Below, piece by piece: positions 27,311 to 35,762 of a DNA stretch of 64,000 nt (position 1 is its first letter; each line of letters opens with the position of its first letter). The translations under genes were made by a program, and so were the position numbers. Below the pieces are notes generated by a model that had not been told where the DNA came from, searched no databases, and saw only the letters and a program-made list of their open reading frames with translations. Source of the stretch: Actinomycetaceae bacterium (lineage in GTDB: Bacteria; Actinomycetota; Actinomycetes; Actinomycetales; Actinomycetaceae); NCBI GenBank assembly GCA_030528145.1, contig JAUMZK010000013.1:1-64000 (forward strand). The letters are read 5' to 3'.

Positions 27311-28671
27311 TAGCGGTCAACACCTCCGAGCACTGGATCAATTGATGCCAGAGTCATAATTAGGTCGGAAATCATCCCACCTTCTGCCAGCAGCGAGATC
27401 GATTGCAGGTTAGAGAAGGACGGTTCGCGGAAGTGAACCCGGTAGGGGCGGGTGCCACCATTAGAGACCACGTGGCAACCCATGATGCCTTTCGCATGCT
27501 CAATAAGTTGGGTGGCTTGCCCGGCGGGCACGTGGAAACCTTCAGTTACCAACTTGAAGTGGTGAATGAGTGCTTCCATGGATTGCCCCATGATATGGCG
27601 AACGTGTTCAGTGGAATTGCCTTGCCCGTCGGTGGCAACAGACAATTGGGAAGGCCAGCCGATGGACTTGTCTTGTATCATCACCGGTTCGCCCTCGCAC
27701 GCATCCAAGCGTTCCAGTACTTGGTCAATAATTTTGAAGGACTGGTAGCATTCGTCAAAGCGCACGCGTACGCGCCCATAGCAGTCGGATTGTGTCCACG
27801 TGGGAATGTCAAAGTCGAAGGTCTGGTAGTCGCAATATGGCTGCAACTTGCGCATATCGATGGGGTAACCAGCCGCCCTCAAAGAAGGTCCGGTAAGTCC
27901 CATAGCGAACATGGCTTCAGGGGTGATTATGCCGACGTCTACGAAACGGGCTTTGAAGATGGGGTTCTGCATTGTCAGATCTTCAAGTTCGCCCAGGTCA
28001 CGTCGCACTTTTGGCATGAGGTCGCGAATGTATTCGGTGGTTCCAGCCGGTAAGTCCTGTGCCACTCCGCCCACGCGCAAATAAGCGTTGTTCATGCGCA
28101 GACCCGTGACCCGCTCGAAAATGCGCAAAATTTCTTCGCGCCCGCGGAAGCCAATGGTCATGATGGTGGTACCACCCAGTTCATTACCACCCGTACCGAT
28201 TGCCACCATGTGCGAGGCAATGCGTTGTAGTTCCATCATAAGGACGCGAATCAGCCGGGCACGCTGCGGGATTTGGTCGGTTATGCCCATGCATTTTTCG
28301 ACCGCCATAACGTAAGCAGCCTCATTATGCATAGAAGCAACGTAATCCATGCGCGTGCAGAGCGTCGAGCCTTGAGACCACGTGCGGTATTCCATGTTCT
28401 TTTCAATACCCGTGTGCAAGTAGCCCGTACCGACGTGGACGCGACGAATAACTTCACCATCAATTTCCACAATCAAACGCAACACACCGTGGGTAGCGGG
28501 GTGAACCGGTCCTAAGTTTACGATAATGCGCTCGTTTACAATTTTTTCTTGCAGCGACAGGCGCTCAATTTCTGCCGTGACATCGTCCCAGTCGCCCCCC
28601 GAAACAGTGAACTCTGGCAGGTCCTGGTCGTCTAGTAACGGCGGTGCCGCTTGGAAAGGTACTTGGGTCAT
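27310..28671 (-). CDS. nuoD: NADH-quinone oxidoreductase subunit D
   Basis: 453 aa, the 49-kDa subunit that lines the quinone cavity. Conserved: NLGPVHPATHGVLRLIVEIDGE with the quinone-site His, GTGYLHTGIEKNMEYRTW, RMDYVASMHNE and the C-terminal SIDPVLGGVDR. About 50 extra residues precede the usual N-terminus. Its ATG overlaps the nuoC stop (TAATG). Confidence 0.96.
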   Translation of the reverse strand: MTQVPFQAAPPLLDDQDLPEFTVSGGDWDDVTAEIERLSLQEKIVNERIIVNLGPVHPATHGVLRLIVEIDGEVIRRVHVGTGYLHTGIEKNMEYRTWSQGSTLCTRMDYVASMHNEAAYVMAVEKCMGITDQIPQRARLIRVLMMELQRIASHMVAIGTGGNELGGTTIMTIGFRGREEILRIFERVTGLRMNNAYLRVGGVAQDLPAGTTEYIRDLMPKVRRDLGELEDLTMQNPIFKARFVDVGIITPEAMFAMGLTGPSLRAAGYPIDMRKLQPYCDYQTFDFDIPTWTQSDCYGRVRVRFDECYQSFKIIDQVLERLDACEGEPVMIQDKSIGWPSQLSVATDGQGNSTEHVRHIMGQSMEALIHHFKLVTEGFHVPAGQATQLIEHAKGIMGCHVVSNGGTRPYRVHFREPSFSNLQSISLLAEGGMISDLIMTLASIDPVLGGVDR

Positions 28672-29384
28672 TAGTTGTACGACCTCCGAACATCAGCGGG
28701 CGGAACGGTGGCGCCCTTGTATTGAACGGGAATACCACCCAGTGGGTAATCCTTACGTTGTGGGTGTCCTACCCAGTCGTCAGGCATAGCGGTCCGCGTC
28801 AAAGACGGGTGACCGGTGAAAATAATGCCCATGAGGTCCCAAGTTTCCCGCTCGTGCCAATCGTTGCCAGGGTAAACAGAAACAATAGACGGAATGTGGG
28901 GGTCGTCCTCGGGACAAGTAACTTCAATGCGCAACTGTCGGGCGTGAGTTACCGACAGCAGCATGTAGGCGGCGTGCAATTCTGCGCCTTTTTGCATTGG
29001 GTAGTGGACACCGTTGACGCCCAGGCACAGTTCAAAACGCAAATCTTGATCGTCCCGCAACATTCTCGCGACTTCGACAATGTGGTCGCGGGCAATGAAA
29101 ATAGTCAATTCGTCATTTTCTACAACGACGCGTTCGATTACTTCGCCTACTTGCAGACCGGCGTCGCGAATGTCTTCTTCGAGGACGTCCACTACCGTAT
29201 CGAACCAACCCCCATACGGGCGGGCGGATTCACCCGGCAGGAAAACTGGCGCTTCCAGTCCCCCAAAACCTGTGGTGTCCCCCGAATCTTGGACCCCGAA
29301 CAGCCCTTTGCGCATGCCCACCAGTTCTGGCAGTGGGCGCGCCCGGTCCGCAGGTTCGGGCGTAACGAGTTCTTTATCGCTCAT
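28671..29384 (-). CDS. nuoC: NADH-quinone oxidoreductase subunit C
   Basis: 237 aa, the 30-kDa subunit, here separate from NuoD. The signature [34 protein letters not shown] carries the ERE..D.GI..GHP motif. The N-terminal about 60 residues are variable. ATG 29384 overlaps the nuoB stop (ATGA). Confidence 0.95.
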   Translation of the reverse strand: MSDKELVTPEPADRARPLPELVGMRKGLFGVQDSGDTTGFGGLEAPVFLPGESARPYGGWFDTVVDVLEEDIRDAGLQVGEVIERVVVENDELTIFIARDHIVEVARMLRDDQDLRFELCLGVNGVHYPMQKGAELHAAYMLLSVTHARQLRIEVTCPEDDPHIPSIVSVYPGNDWHERETWDLMGIIFTGHPSLTRTAMPDDWVGHPQRKDYPLGGIPVQYKGATVPPADVRRSYN

Positions 29385-29965
29385 GCCAGCAATCCCTTCC
29401 GCATGTGAGTTGGTGTGGCTTCCAAAGCGGCTTTTTCAGCCAAACGGGCAACTTCCAGACGACGCTTTGCAGTCAGAGGCTCCTGGAAGTGAATTTGGTC
29501 GTGCAAAACCATGATGGCGTTGAGCAGTGCCTCTGGGCGCGGCGGGCACCCCGGCAAGTACACGTCTACGGGAACCACGTGGTCACACCCTTGCACCACC
29601 GCATAATTGTTAAACATGCCGCCAGTAGAGGCGCAAGCCCCCATGGAAATAACCCACTTGGGTTCGGGCATAGAATCGTAGACGTTGCGAATAATAGGCG
29701 CCATCTTGTGTGCCACCCGACCGGACACTATCATGAGGTCAGCGTGCCGGGGGGAAGCCCGGAACACTTCCATACCAAAACGCGACATGTCGTAACGCGG
29801 CGTACCGGTTGCCATCATTTCAATAGCGCAGCAGGCAAGCCCCATAGTGACCGGCCAAACCGAAGATTTACGCGCCAAACCAATGAAGCGTTCCAGTGAG
29901 GTGATTGCAAACCCGTCTGGAAGGTCCGCTTCCATCTGTTCGCGACGTGCACCAATTCCTGCCAT
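29381..29965 (-). CDS. nuoB: NADH-quinone oxidoreductase subunit B
   Basis: 194 aa. It carries cluster N2, the electron donor to quinone. The tandem-cysteine motif [17 protein letters not shown] and [14 protein letters not shown] supply the ligands. The start [10 protein letters not shown] is preceded by AAAGGGGGAAAC on the minus strand. Confidence 0.96.
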   Translation of the reverse strand: MAGIGARREQMEADLPDGFAITSLERFIGLARKSSVWPVTMGLACCAIEMMATGTPRYDMSRFGMEVFRASPRHADLMIVSGRVAHKMAPIIRNVYDSMPEPKWVISMGACASTGGMFNNYAVVQGCDHVVPVDVYLPGCPPRPEALLNAIMVLHDQIHFQEPLTAKRRLEVARLAEKAALEATPTHMRKGLLA

Positions 29966-29977
29966 GTTTCCCCCTTT

Positions 29978-30358
29978 TTAATCCCAGTCCAGTCCGCCGC
30001 GGCGCCATTCGTAAACGTAGGGAATAACGAGGAGCACCAGGAAGATCATCATTGCTACCAGCGAGTAAATGCCCAGTTGTGCGCCGCCTGCCAGTCGCCC
30101 AAAGTCATCAATGCTGACAGCCCACGGGTACAAGAACACTACTTCGATGTCAAAAACAATGAAGGTCATTGCCACAAAGTAGTACTTAATGGGGAAGCGT
30201 CCTTCGTGGGCGTTTTCGTGCGCAATGGGATCAATACCGCATTCATAAGTTTGTTCCTTAACCCGCGAATACGTTTTGGTACCCAACAGTGCAGACGCAA
30301 CCAGACCGCCTGCGGCAACCAGAATAGCGGCCGCCGCCATGATTAGAAACTGTGACAT
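29978..30358 (-). CDS. nuoA: NADH-quinone oxidoreductase subunit A
   Basis: 126 aa, three membrane helices. Conserved: YECGIDPIAHENAHEGRFPIKYYFVAMTFIVFDIEVVFLYPWA, of which YECG and FDIEVVFLYPW are the family hallmarks. It is the first nuo gene, 67 bases after menJ. Its Shine-Dalgarno region lies at the foot of a small hairpin. Confidence 0.96.
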   Translation of the reverse strand: MSQFLIMAAAAILVAAGGLVASALLGTKTYSRVKEQTYECGIDPIAHENAHEGRFPIKYYFVAMTFIVFDIEVVFLYPWAVSIDDFGRLAGGAQLGIYSLVAMMIFLVLLVIPYVYEWRRGGLDWD

Positions 30359-30362
30359 ATGA

Positions 30363-30386
30363 CCTCCCAGCTTTTACCCCGCTGGG
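30363..30386 (-). promoter_or_regulatory. Hairpin overlapping the nuoA ribosome binding site
   Basis: On the minus strand CCCAGC (30386-30381), a 9-base loop and GCTGGG (30371-30366) run directly into AGG, so the GGGAGG ribosome site of nuoA (30368-30363) shares its first three G with the stem. Folding could limit nuoA initiation. The stem is short, so this is tentative. Confidence 0.35.
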
Positions 30387-30425
30387 CAAAGCTAATGTTT
30401 GCTTTAGCGAGTTGAATTATTGGTG

Positions 30426-31805
30426 TCATACTTTTGGCACCAACCTTGCAAGCGTTGCAATAATTTTATCGTCAATCTGTCCACCACTACGTTCGTAGCC
30501 GTCTGACAGAAGCTTGTGAACAGCCACCATTAAGCGGTTAATTGGCAGACCATACCGGGTACAGACCTGCATTATTTGAGGGCGCTCAATCAGTTTCACG
30601 AACCAGGTTCCGAGCCGATAATACCCGCCCCATTCGTGAGCCATGTCTTGCACAAATGCGTTCATGGCTTTGTCGAAGCCCTTTTCGCCCCGCCCAAATG
30701 CTTGCACAGCCGCTGCCGCCAAAAAGCGACCGCCCGCCATGCCGGGGGCTATACCTTCCCCATTAAAAGGGCTCACCATTCCCGCAGCGTCACCGACAAT
30801 TGCCAAACCGCCCTCGTAATGAGGCTTACGGTTAAAAGCCATTGGCAACGCCGCCGACTGCAAAGGACCGACCTGGTTTTCGGGACAAAAACCCCATTCG
30901 GTGGGGGTTGCTTTGGTCCAGGAATCGAAAATTTTGCGGTACGGCAACTTAGTTGCCGCCGAGGACGAAGACACCGACCCCAACCCGACATTTACTAATC
31001 CGTTCCCCAGTGGGAACATCCACCCGTAGCCGGGCAGCAAATTCGATTTTCCGGGGGTACCATCCCACAGTTCCAGTTGGGATTCCATGTCCATTTCGGC
31101 TCCCCGTGGCGACTTAAAGTAAGTTCGCACGGCCACCCCCAGAGGACGGTTGGTCGCTTTTGTCCTGCCTGCTCCGGTAGCGACACGGGCAGCCACCCCA
31201 CCGGCGTCCACTACCAAGCGGGCGCACACCGAAAACTCGGGAGGCATTTGCCGGACTTCCTGGCGGTCGCGGGCGGCAGCACTGCTGTGAGGAATACGCG
31301 CATCCTCAGCGGTCAGTTGCTCGTATAGTTCGAGGTCGCCTGCCTTGGGTTCGACTTCTTTGCCGCGTCGCACGCGCACGCCCACTGCCCGACCGCCCTC
31401 GAGAAGGGCTTCCGTAACCGTGCAAGCTTCCCAAACGTGGGCACCAGCGCTGCGGGCCCGTTCTGCAATATGCCAATCCAAAGCCAGGCGGGGACGCGCC
31501 GACCCGAAACCGGGCCTGGTGTTCTGTTCCGACCACGGCAAACGCACCTTGTGTCCGGCCCCGATTACTACCAACCCGGTGTTTTTCTGGTAACCGGGCG
31601 CGGTTACCGGATTAATGCCAATTGTCAGCAATTCCCGCACTGCCGCTGGGGTCAAACCGTCCCCACAGGTTTTGTTGCGCGGGAAAACGGCTTTATCTAA
31701 AACTAAAACTTCAAAACCGGCTTGGGCGAGGTGATAAGCGGTAGCCGCCCCTGCCGGCCCTGCGCCAACAACAATGACGTCCACCTGCTTGTCGCAGTTA
31801 GTCAC
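30426..31805 (-). CDS. menJ: Geranylgeranyl-reductase-family flavoprotein, probable menaquinone reductase
   Basis: 459 aa from GTG 31805. FAD enzyme related to geranylgeranyl reductases; the mycobacterial MenJ saturates one isoprene unit of menaquinone. Seen: VDVIVVGAGPAGAATAYHLA near the N-terminus, NKTCGDGLTPAAV, and GLAIVGDAAGMVSPFNGEGIAPGM in the FAD-binding C-half. It lies between menG and nuoA, all in one direction, which strongly suggests a quinone substrate. The frame is open to ATG 31835, but AAAGGGG 6 bases before GTG 31805 favours the shorter form. The degree of saturation is unknown. Confidence 0.85.
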   Translation of the reverse strand: MTNCDKQVDVIVVGAGPAGAATAYHLAQAGFEVLVLDKAVFPRNKTCGDGLTPAAVRELLTIGINPVTAPGYQKNTGLVVIGAGHKVRLPWSEQNTRPGFGSARPRLALDWHIAERARSAGAHVWEACTVTEALLEGGRAVGVRVRRGKEVEPKAGDLELYEQLTAEDARIPHSSAAARDRQEVRQMPPEFSVCARLVVDAGGVAARVATGAGRTKATNRPLGVAVRTYFKSPRGAEMDMESQLELWDGTPGKSNLLPGYGWMFPLGNGLVNVGLGSVSSSSAATKLPYRKIFDSWTKATPTEWGFCPENQVGPLQSAALPMAFNRKPHYEGGLAIVGDAAGMVSPFNGEGIAPGMAGGRFLAAAAVQAFGRGEKGFDKAMNAFVQDMAHEWGGYYRLGTWFVKLIERPQIMQVCTRYGLPINRLMVAVHKLLSDGYERSGGQIDDKIIATLARLVPKV

Positions 31806-31951
31806 CTGTACCCCTTTCGAAAAATACCAATTCAAACCTTAGCCCAGGCATAAAATGTCAGATTACATGGCGACTTTTCCGCACGAAAACCGCAAAGGTG
31901 GCATTTTTACGCGGGTCGAAAGACCTATTATTTATGCAACAGGCATCTTTC

Positions 31952-32698
31952 CTATTGTGTTTTTTCCCCAGACTTTATTGCGTAGTGCAACGCCACTATT
32001 CCCCCAGTCAAATTTTTCCAACACGGATTTTGCCACCCCGCAGAACGCATAATTTGCGCTAATTCCACTTGGTCGTGCCAATCGATAATGGAATTTGCCA
32101 GGTAACTGTAGGCCGGATCGTTCGACCCCACCACGGCGGCAATGCGGGTGAGGACGACGCGCAAGTACCATTCATAGACTGCGCGGAAAGGCCCCCAGGT
32201 AGGGGTCGAGAATTCGCACACCAAAATACGCCCACCCGGTTTAGTTACGCGCAGCATTTCGGACAAACCTTTTTCGGTATCTACAACGTTGCGCAATCCG
32301 AAAGAAATTGTTACGGCATCGAAAGTATTATCCGCAAAAGGTAAAGCCGTGGCATCGCCGGCAACAAACATTAATTCGGGGTGCCGTTTTTTGCCTTCCG
32401 CGACCATTCCGGTGGAAAAATCGCACGCCACTATTTCTGCCCCACTTTTGGCGTATTCCACCGCTGATGTTCCGGTTCCGGCTGCCAAATCCAAGATTCG
32501 TTCCCCCGGTAATGGGTTCAGTTGGCGGCGCGTCCACACCCGCCACAGTCGGTCTTGCCCCAAGGACAGGACGTCATTTGTAATATCGTACTTTGCCGCG
32601 ACTTTGTCGAACATGATCGCCACTTGGTGGGGATCTTTATGCAAATCTGCGGCGTAAATCTGTGGTTTAACGTTTGCAAATGCCCTCTTAAATGCCAT
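31952..32698 (-). CDS. menG: Demethylmenaquinone methyltransferase
   Basis: 248 aa. SAM-dependent C-methylation of demethylmenaquinone, the classical last step. Seen: the UbiE-family signature [22 protein letters not shown] motif [24 protein letters not shown] and [16 protein letters not shown] 32698 ([10 protein letters not shown]) gives the usual N-terminus; the frame is open to 32740, and no clear ribosome site decides the start. It heads the leftward array menG-menJ-nuoA-N and is divergent from menF across an 87-bp spacer. Confidence 0.93.
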   Translation of the reverse strand: MAFKRAFANVKPQIYAADLHKDPHQVAIMFDKVAAKYDITNDVLSLGQDRLWRVWTRRQLNPLPGERILDLAAGTGTSAVEYAKSGAEIVACDFSTGMVAEGKKRHPELMFVAGDATALPFADNTFDAVTISFGLRNVVDTEKGLSEMLRVTKPGGRILVCEFSTPTWGPFRAVYEWYLRVVLTRIAAVVGSNDPAYSYLANSIIDWHDQVELAQIMRSAGWQNPCWKNLTGGIVALHYAIKSGEKTQ

Positions 32699-32785
32699 AA
32701 ACCAAGTTTGACATTTCCGCCTCACGTTGTCATTTTCCACCTCGTGCTTCCGTCTCCGCTAGAATGTGCCTGGCGAAAGGAACCC

Positions 32786-34069
32786 ATGAATTTTCTAGTG
32801 CAAGATCTTCCCCCTTTACCTGTAGTGCCCGAGCTTTTTGGGTTGTGCCCTGCCAGTGAAAAACTTAGTGCTTTCGTCGGCCAGAATGTGGCAGTTTTAG
32901 GCATTGGGGAATGCGCCCGTTTTACCGGCACGGGGGCGGAGCAGATTTTGCGCGGAGAAAATTGGTGGGATTTATTGGATGCAGCGGTCAGTACCGTACC
33001 CCCTGCGGTGAGGGCAGATTTTCCGATTACTTTTCCGGTGGCGTTGGGGTCTTTCGCTTTTGCGCCCGAGGGCGAAGGCGCCCTCATTGTCCCCCAAGTT
33101 ACGGTTGTTACTACGGGGGTGCGGACGCTGGCTTGCGTTTCGGAGTCAACGCGCGGGCGGGAGTTGTTTCGCTTATTACAAAGCCGCGCAAACCTGTTGG
33201 AGTGGGCGCGCACAGAACTGGCGCAAGCACCCGCACCCACTGTAAGTGGGCCTTTCCCTGGCAGCCTCACAGAAGACGAGTGGGCGAAAGCGGTAGCTGA
33301 AGTTGCCGGAACACTCGGAAAAGGCGGCGCCGAAAAGGTCGTCCTCGCCCGCGACCTGCAGTTTTCTTGCGAAAATTTAGACCAACGCGTACTTGCCGCC
33401 GAACTCATGCGCGCTTACCCCACCTGTTGGACGTTTGTTGTGGATAACCTGGTGGGTGCCACCCCCGAAATGTTAGGCGAGTCAAACCGCGGGCGTTTTC
33501 GGTGCCGGGTACTGGCTGGAACTGCCGGAAAAAACGGGGGTGCCGCCCTCAAAAAATCTGCCAAAGACCAGGCGGAACACCACCTTGCAGTACAGTCAGC
33601 ACGGGTCGCCCTCACTGGCAAAGTCGCAGACCTGCACGTCGGCGACCCTTTCATACTGCAGCTGCCCAATTTAGTGCATTTAGCCACGGACATTACTGCC
33701 CGTATTGACGGCAGTGTGTTACACCCCGTGCATTTACTGCACCCCACTGCGGCTGTGTGTGGTACTCCCACACCGGTTGCCAGAAAGGTGCTCACGCGCG
33801 CCGAAAAAATGGATCGCGGACGTTACGCCGGCCCGGTTGGCTGGGTGGACGCGAGCGGGGGCGGGCAGTGGGCGATAGCCCTGCGGTGCGCCGAAATAAC
33901 CCCCCGTCCAACGCCGACAGAAAGCACCTTGCAATGCACAAAAGTGCGTGTTTTTGCGGGGGCCGGAATTATGCCCACCTCTGACCCGGACAAAGAAGTG
34001 GCAGAAACGCGCGCCAAAATGCAACCACTGCTGGCAGCGCTGACGCAAATAGCCCGACCGAAGCAATGA
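32786..34069 (+). CDS. menF: Isochorismate synthase
   Basis: 427 aa chorismate-binding enzyme that converts chorismate to isochorismate, the first committed menaquinone step. The C-terminal half has the family features VVDNLVGATPEML, LAGTAGK, HPTAAVCGTPTPVA and DRGRYAGPVGWVDASGGG, followed by RVFAGAGIMPTSDPDKE. The N-terminal half is variable. ATG 32786 is preceded by GAAAGG; the longer open frame to 32522 runs over menG. An entC-type role in siderophore synthesis is possible in principle, but the setting among men genes argues for menaquinone. Confidence 0.92.
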   Translation: MNFLVQDLPPLPVVPELFGLCPASEKLSAFVGQNVAVLGIGECARFTGTGAEQILRGENWWDLLDAAVSTVPPAVRADFPITFPVALGSFAFAPEGEGALIVPQVTVVTTGVRTLACVSESTRGRELFRLLQSRANLLEWARTELAQAPAPTVSGPFPGSLTEDEWAKAVAEVAGTLGKGGAEKVVLARDLQFSCENLDQRVLAAELMRAYPTCWTFVVDNLVGATPEMLGESNRGRFRCRVLAGTAGKNGGAALKKSAKDQAEHHLAVQSARVALTGKVADLHVGDPFILQLPNLVHLATDITARIDGSVLHPVHLLHPTAAVCGTPTPVARKVLTRAEKMDRGRYAGPVGWVDASGGGQWAIALRCAEITPRPTPTESTLQCTKVRVFAGAGIMPTSDPDKEVAETRAKMQPLLAALTQIARPKQ

Positions 34070-34082
34070 CGCGCGGTCGGGC
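34052..34082. terminator. Hairpin between convergent menF and htrA
   Basis: GCCCGACCG (34052-34060) and CGGTCGGGC (34074-34082) form a 9-bp perfect stem that spans the menF stop codon. There is no good T-run on either side, but its place between two convergent genes fits a bidirectional terminator. Confidence 0.5.
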
Positions 34083-34112
34083 GTTACCCAGTTTGCCCCC
34101 CCCCACTCTGCC

Positions 34113-35720
34113 CTAGTCTGCGGCGCCTAAAACAACTTTCACTTCTTGGGCTTTACCTTGGCGCACTATTTTCAAAGTGACTTCGTCACCAGGGTTGTAC
34201 CAGCGCGCATATCCGAGTAGTGCCACTGCGGATGCCACTTTATGTCCCTGAATTTCCAAAATCAGGTCGCCTTTTTGGATACCGGCTTTTTCGGCGGCGC
34301 TGCCAGGCAAAACTTGGACAGTGAGGGCGCCAGAAAGGTAGTTCCCTTCAGACTTTGCGTAACCGTTTTCCAAGCGAACGCCAAGCTGCGAGTGGTGTAC
34401 TTTCCCGCCTTTTAGCAACTGTTTGGCAACATTTTTAGCTAGGTCAATGGGAATGGCAAAGCCCAAACCAATCGAGCCACCACGCCCTGTCGCATTGGGG
34501 ATGGAGGCAATAGAGGAATTGATGCCGATGACTTCGCCTGAGGCATTGAACAATGGTCCCCCCGAGTTGCCCGGGTTCACGGCCGCATCTATTTGAATGG
34601 CGTTAGTTACTACTTCTTTGCCGGAGGCGCTGTCGTCTTCGGGTTGAACCGCTACGGGCCGATCGAGGGCGGATATTACGCCCGTGGTCATAGTTGCGGA
34701 ATACCCCAGGGGGTTACCGATTGCGGCCACGGGTTGCCCCACCAACAAATTGTTTGAAGATCCCAGTACTGCTGCTTTTAGTCCCGCGGGCGGGTCCTGA
34801 GGACCTACTACTGCCAGGTCAGTGGTGGGGTCGGTTCCCAACACTTTACCTTTGAAGGTTTTCCCATCCCCGGTGGTTATGAGCATTTCTCCTTGGTTTT
34901 GCGCACCCGCAATTACGTGGTGGTTTGTCAAAATGTCGCCTTTGTCATCGAAGATGACGCCGCTGCCTTCTGCTTCGCTATCAACGGTACGCACGTGAAT
35001 TGCAACTACGGCGGGGGTGACAGTTTGGGCAACACGAACCCAGTCGGGGGCCTCACCGGCTCTGACTTTAGGCAAGGGGGCCGCCGTTGTTACAGCTGTG
35101 ACACTGCCTTTATCGTCCATGAAATGGGTGTAAGCCAAAGCCCCTCCCCCACCTATCAGGGCGGCAATAATCCCGGTTATTACGAGGGCGGTCCACCCCG
35201 GTCCGCGTTTTTTCTGGCGTCGCGGTGGCATTGCGGAAGGTACGAACGGACCACCGGGCATGTCGGGAGCGGTAGGCGCATGGTTCAGCGGGGGAATCAT
35301 TGCCGGGTCGAAAAGCTGAGAGTCGCCTGGTGGCGGCACAAAAGAACGTGGGGGTTGTCCCTGCAGCGGGTCCATGTGCGGGCGCAGCGGCTGCCCCTGT
35401 GGCGGATTTTGCGGCAGTGCCGTAGATGCAGTGTATTCGCTTCCCGGTTCTTGCGGTTTTTGTGGTTCTTGCGACTGCTGTAGCGACTGGACATGCGACT
35501 CTGGTGCCCAATTTTGCGATTCTTGGGACCGCTCCCGCACTTCCTGCGGAACTTTAGGTTCACTTGAGGGCGCCGCGAAGTTTTTATTTACTGAGGGAAC
35601 CTCGCTAGTATCTCCAGGCAAAGATGGCGCCGGCTCGGAATGGGAAACATGTTGGTCAGCATGGGGACTTTGCGGGACAACCCCGTTTTCGGTGTTATTT
35701 TCAGAATCAAAATTATTCAT
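34113..35720 (-). CDS. HtrA/DegP-type membrane-anchored serine protease with PDZ domain
   Basis: 535 aa. A cytoplasmic Pro/Gln/Ser-rich tail of about 170 residues is followed by one transmembrane helix (about 177-198), a trypsin-like domain and a C-terminal PDZ domain. The catalytic triad is visible as His in ILTNHHVIAG, Asp in DPTTDLAVV and Ser in NPGNSGGPLF. The PDZ carries GSAAEKAGIQKGDLILEI. Such proteases degrade or trim misfolded envelope proteins. It lies 42 bases after menD in the same direction, which may be co-transcription rather than a functional link. The disordered N-tail is a common actinobacterial feature. Confidence 0.92.
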   Translation of the reverse strand: MNNFDSENNTENGVVPQSPHADQHVSHSEPAPSLPGDTSEVPSVNKNFAAPSSEPKVPQEVRERSQESQNWAPESHVQSLQQSQEPQKPQEPGSEYTASTALPQNPPQGQPLRPHMDPLQGQPPRSFVPPPGDSQLFDPAMIPPLNHAPTAPDMPGGPFVPSAMPPRRQKKRGPGWTALVITGIIAALIGGGGALAYTHFMDDKGSVTAVTTAAPLPKVRAGEAPDWVRVAQTVTPAVVAIHVRTVDSEAEGSGVIFDDKGDILTNHHVIAGAQNQGEMLITTGDGKTFKGKVLGTDPTTDLAVVGPQDPPAGLKAAVLGSSNNLLVGQPVAAIGNPLGYSATMTTGVISALDRPVAVQPEDDSASGKEVVTNAIQIDAAVNPGNSGGPLFNASGEVIGINSSIASIPNATGRGGSIGLGFAIPIDLAKNVAKQLLKGGKVHHSQLGVRLENGYAKSEGNYLSGALTVQVLPGSAAEKAGIQKGDLILEIQGHKVASAVALLGYARWYNPGDEVTLKIVRQGKAQEVKVVLGAAD

Positions 35721-35762
35721 AACAATCCTTTCGTCCTCGTTATATTAAAGCCTAAACAGCAA

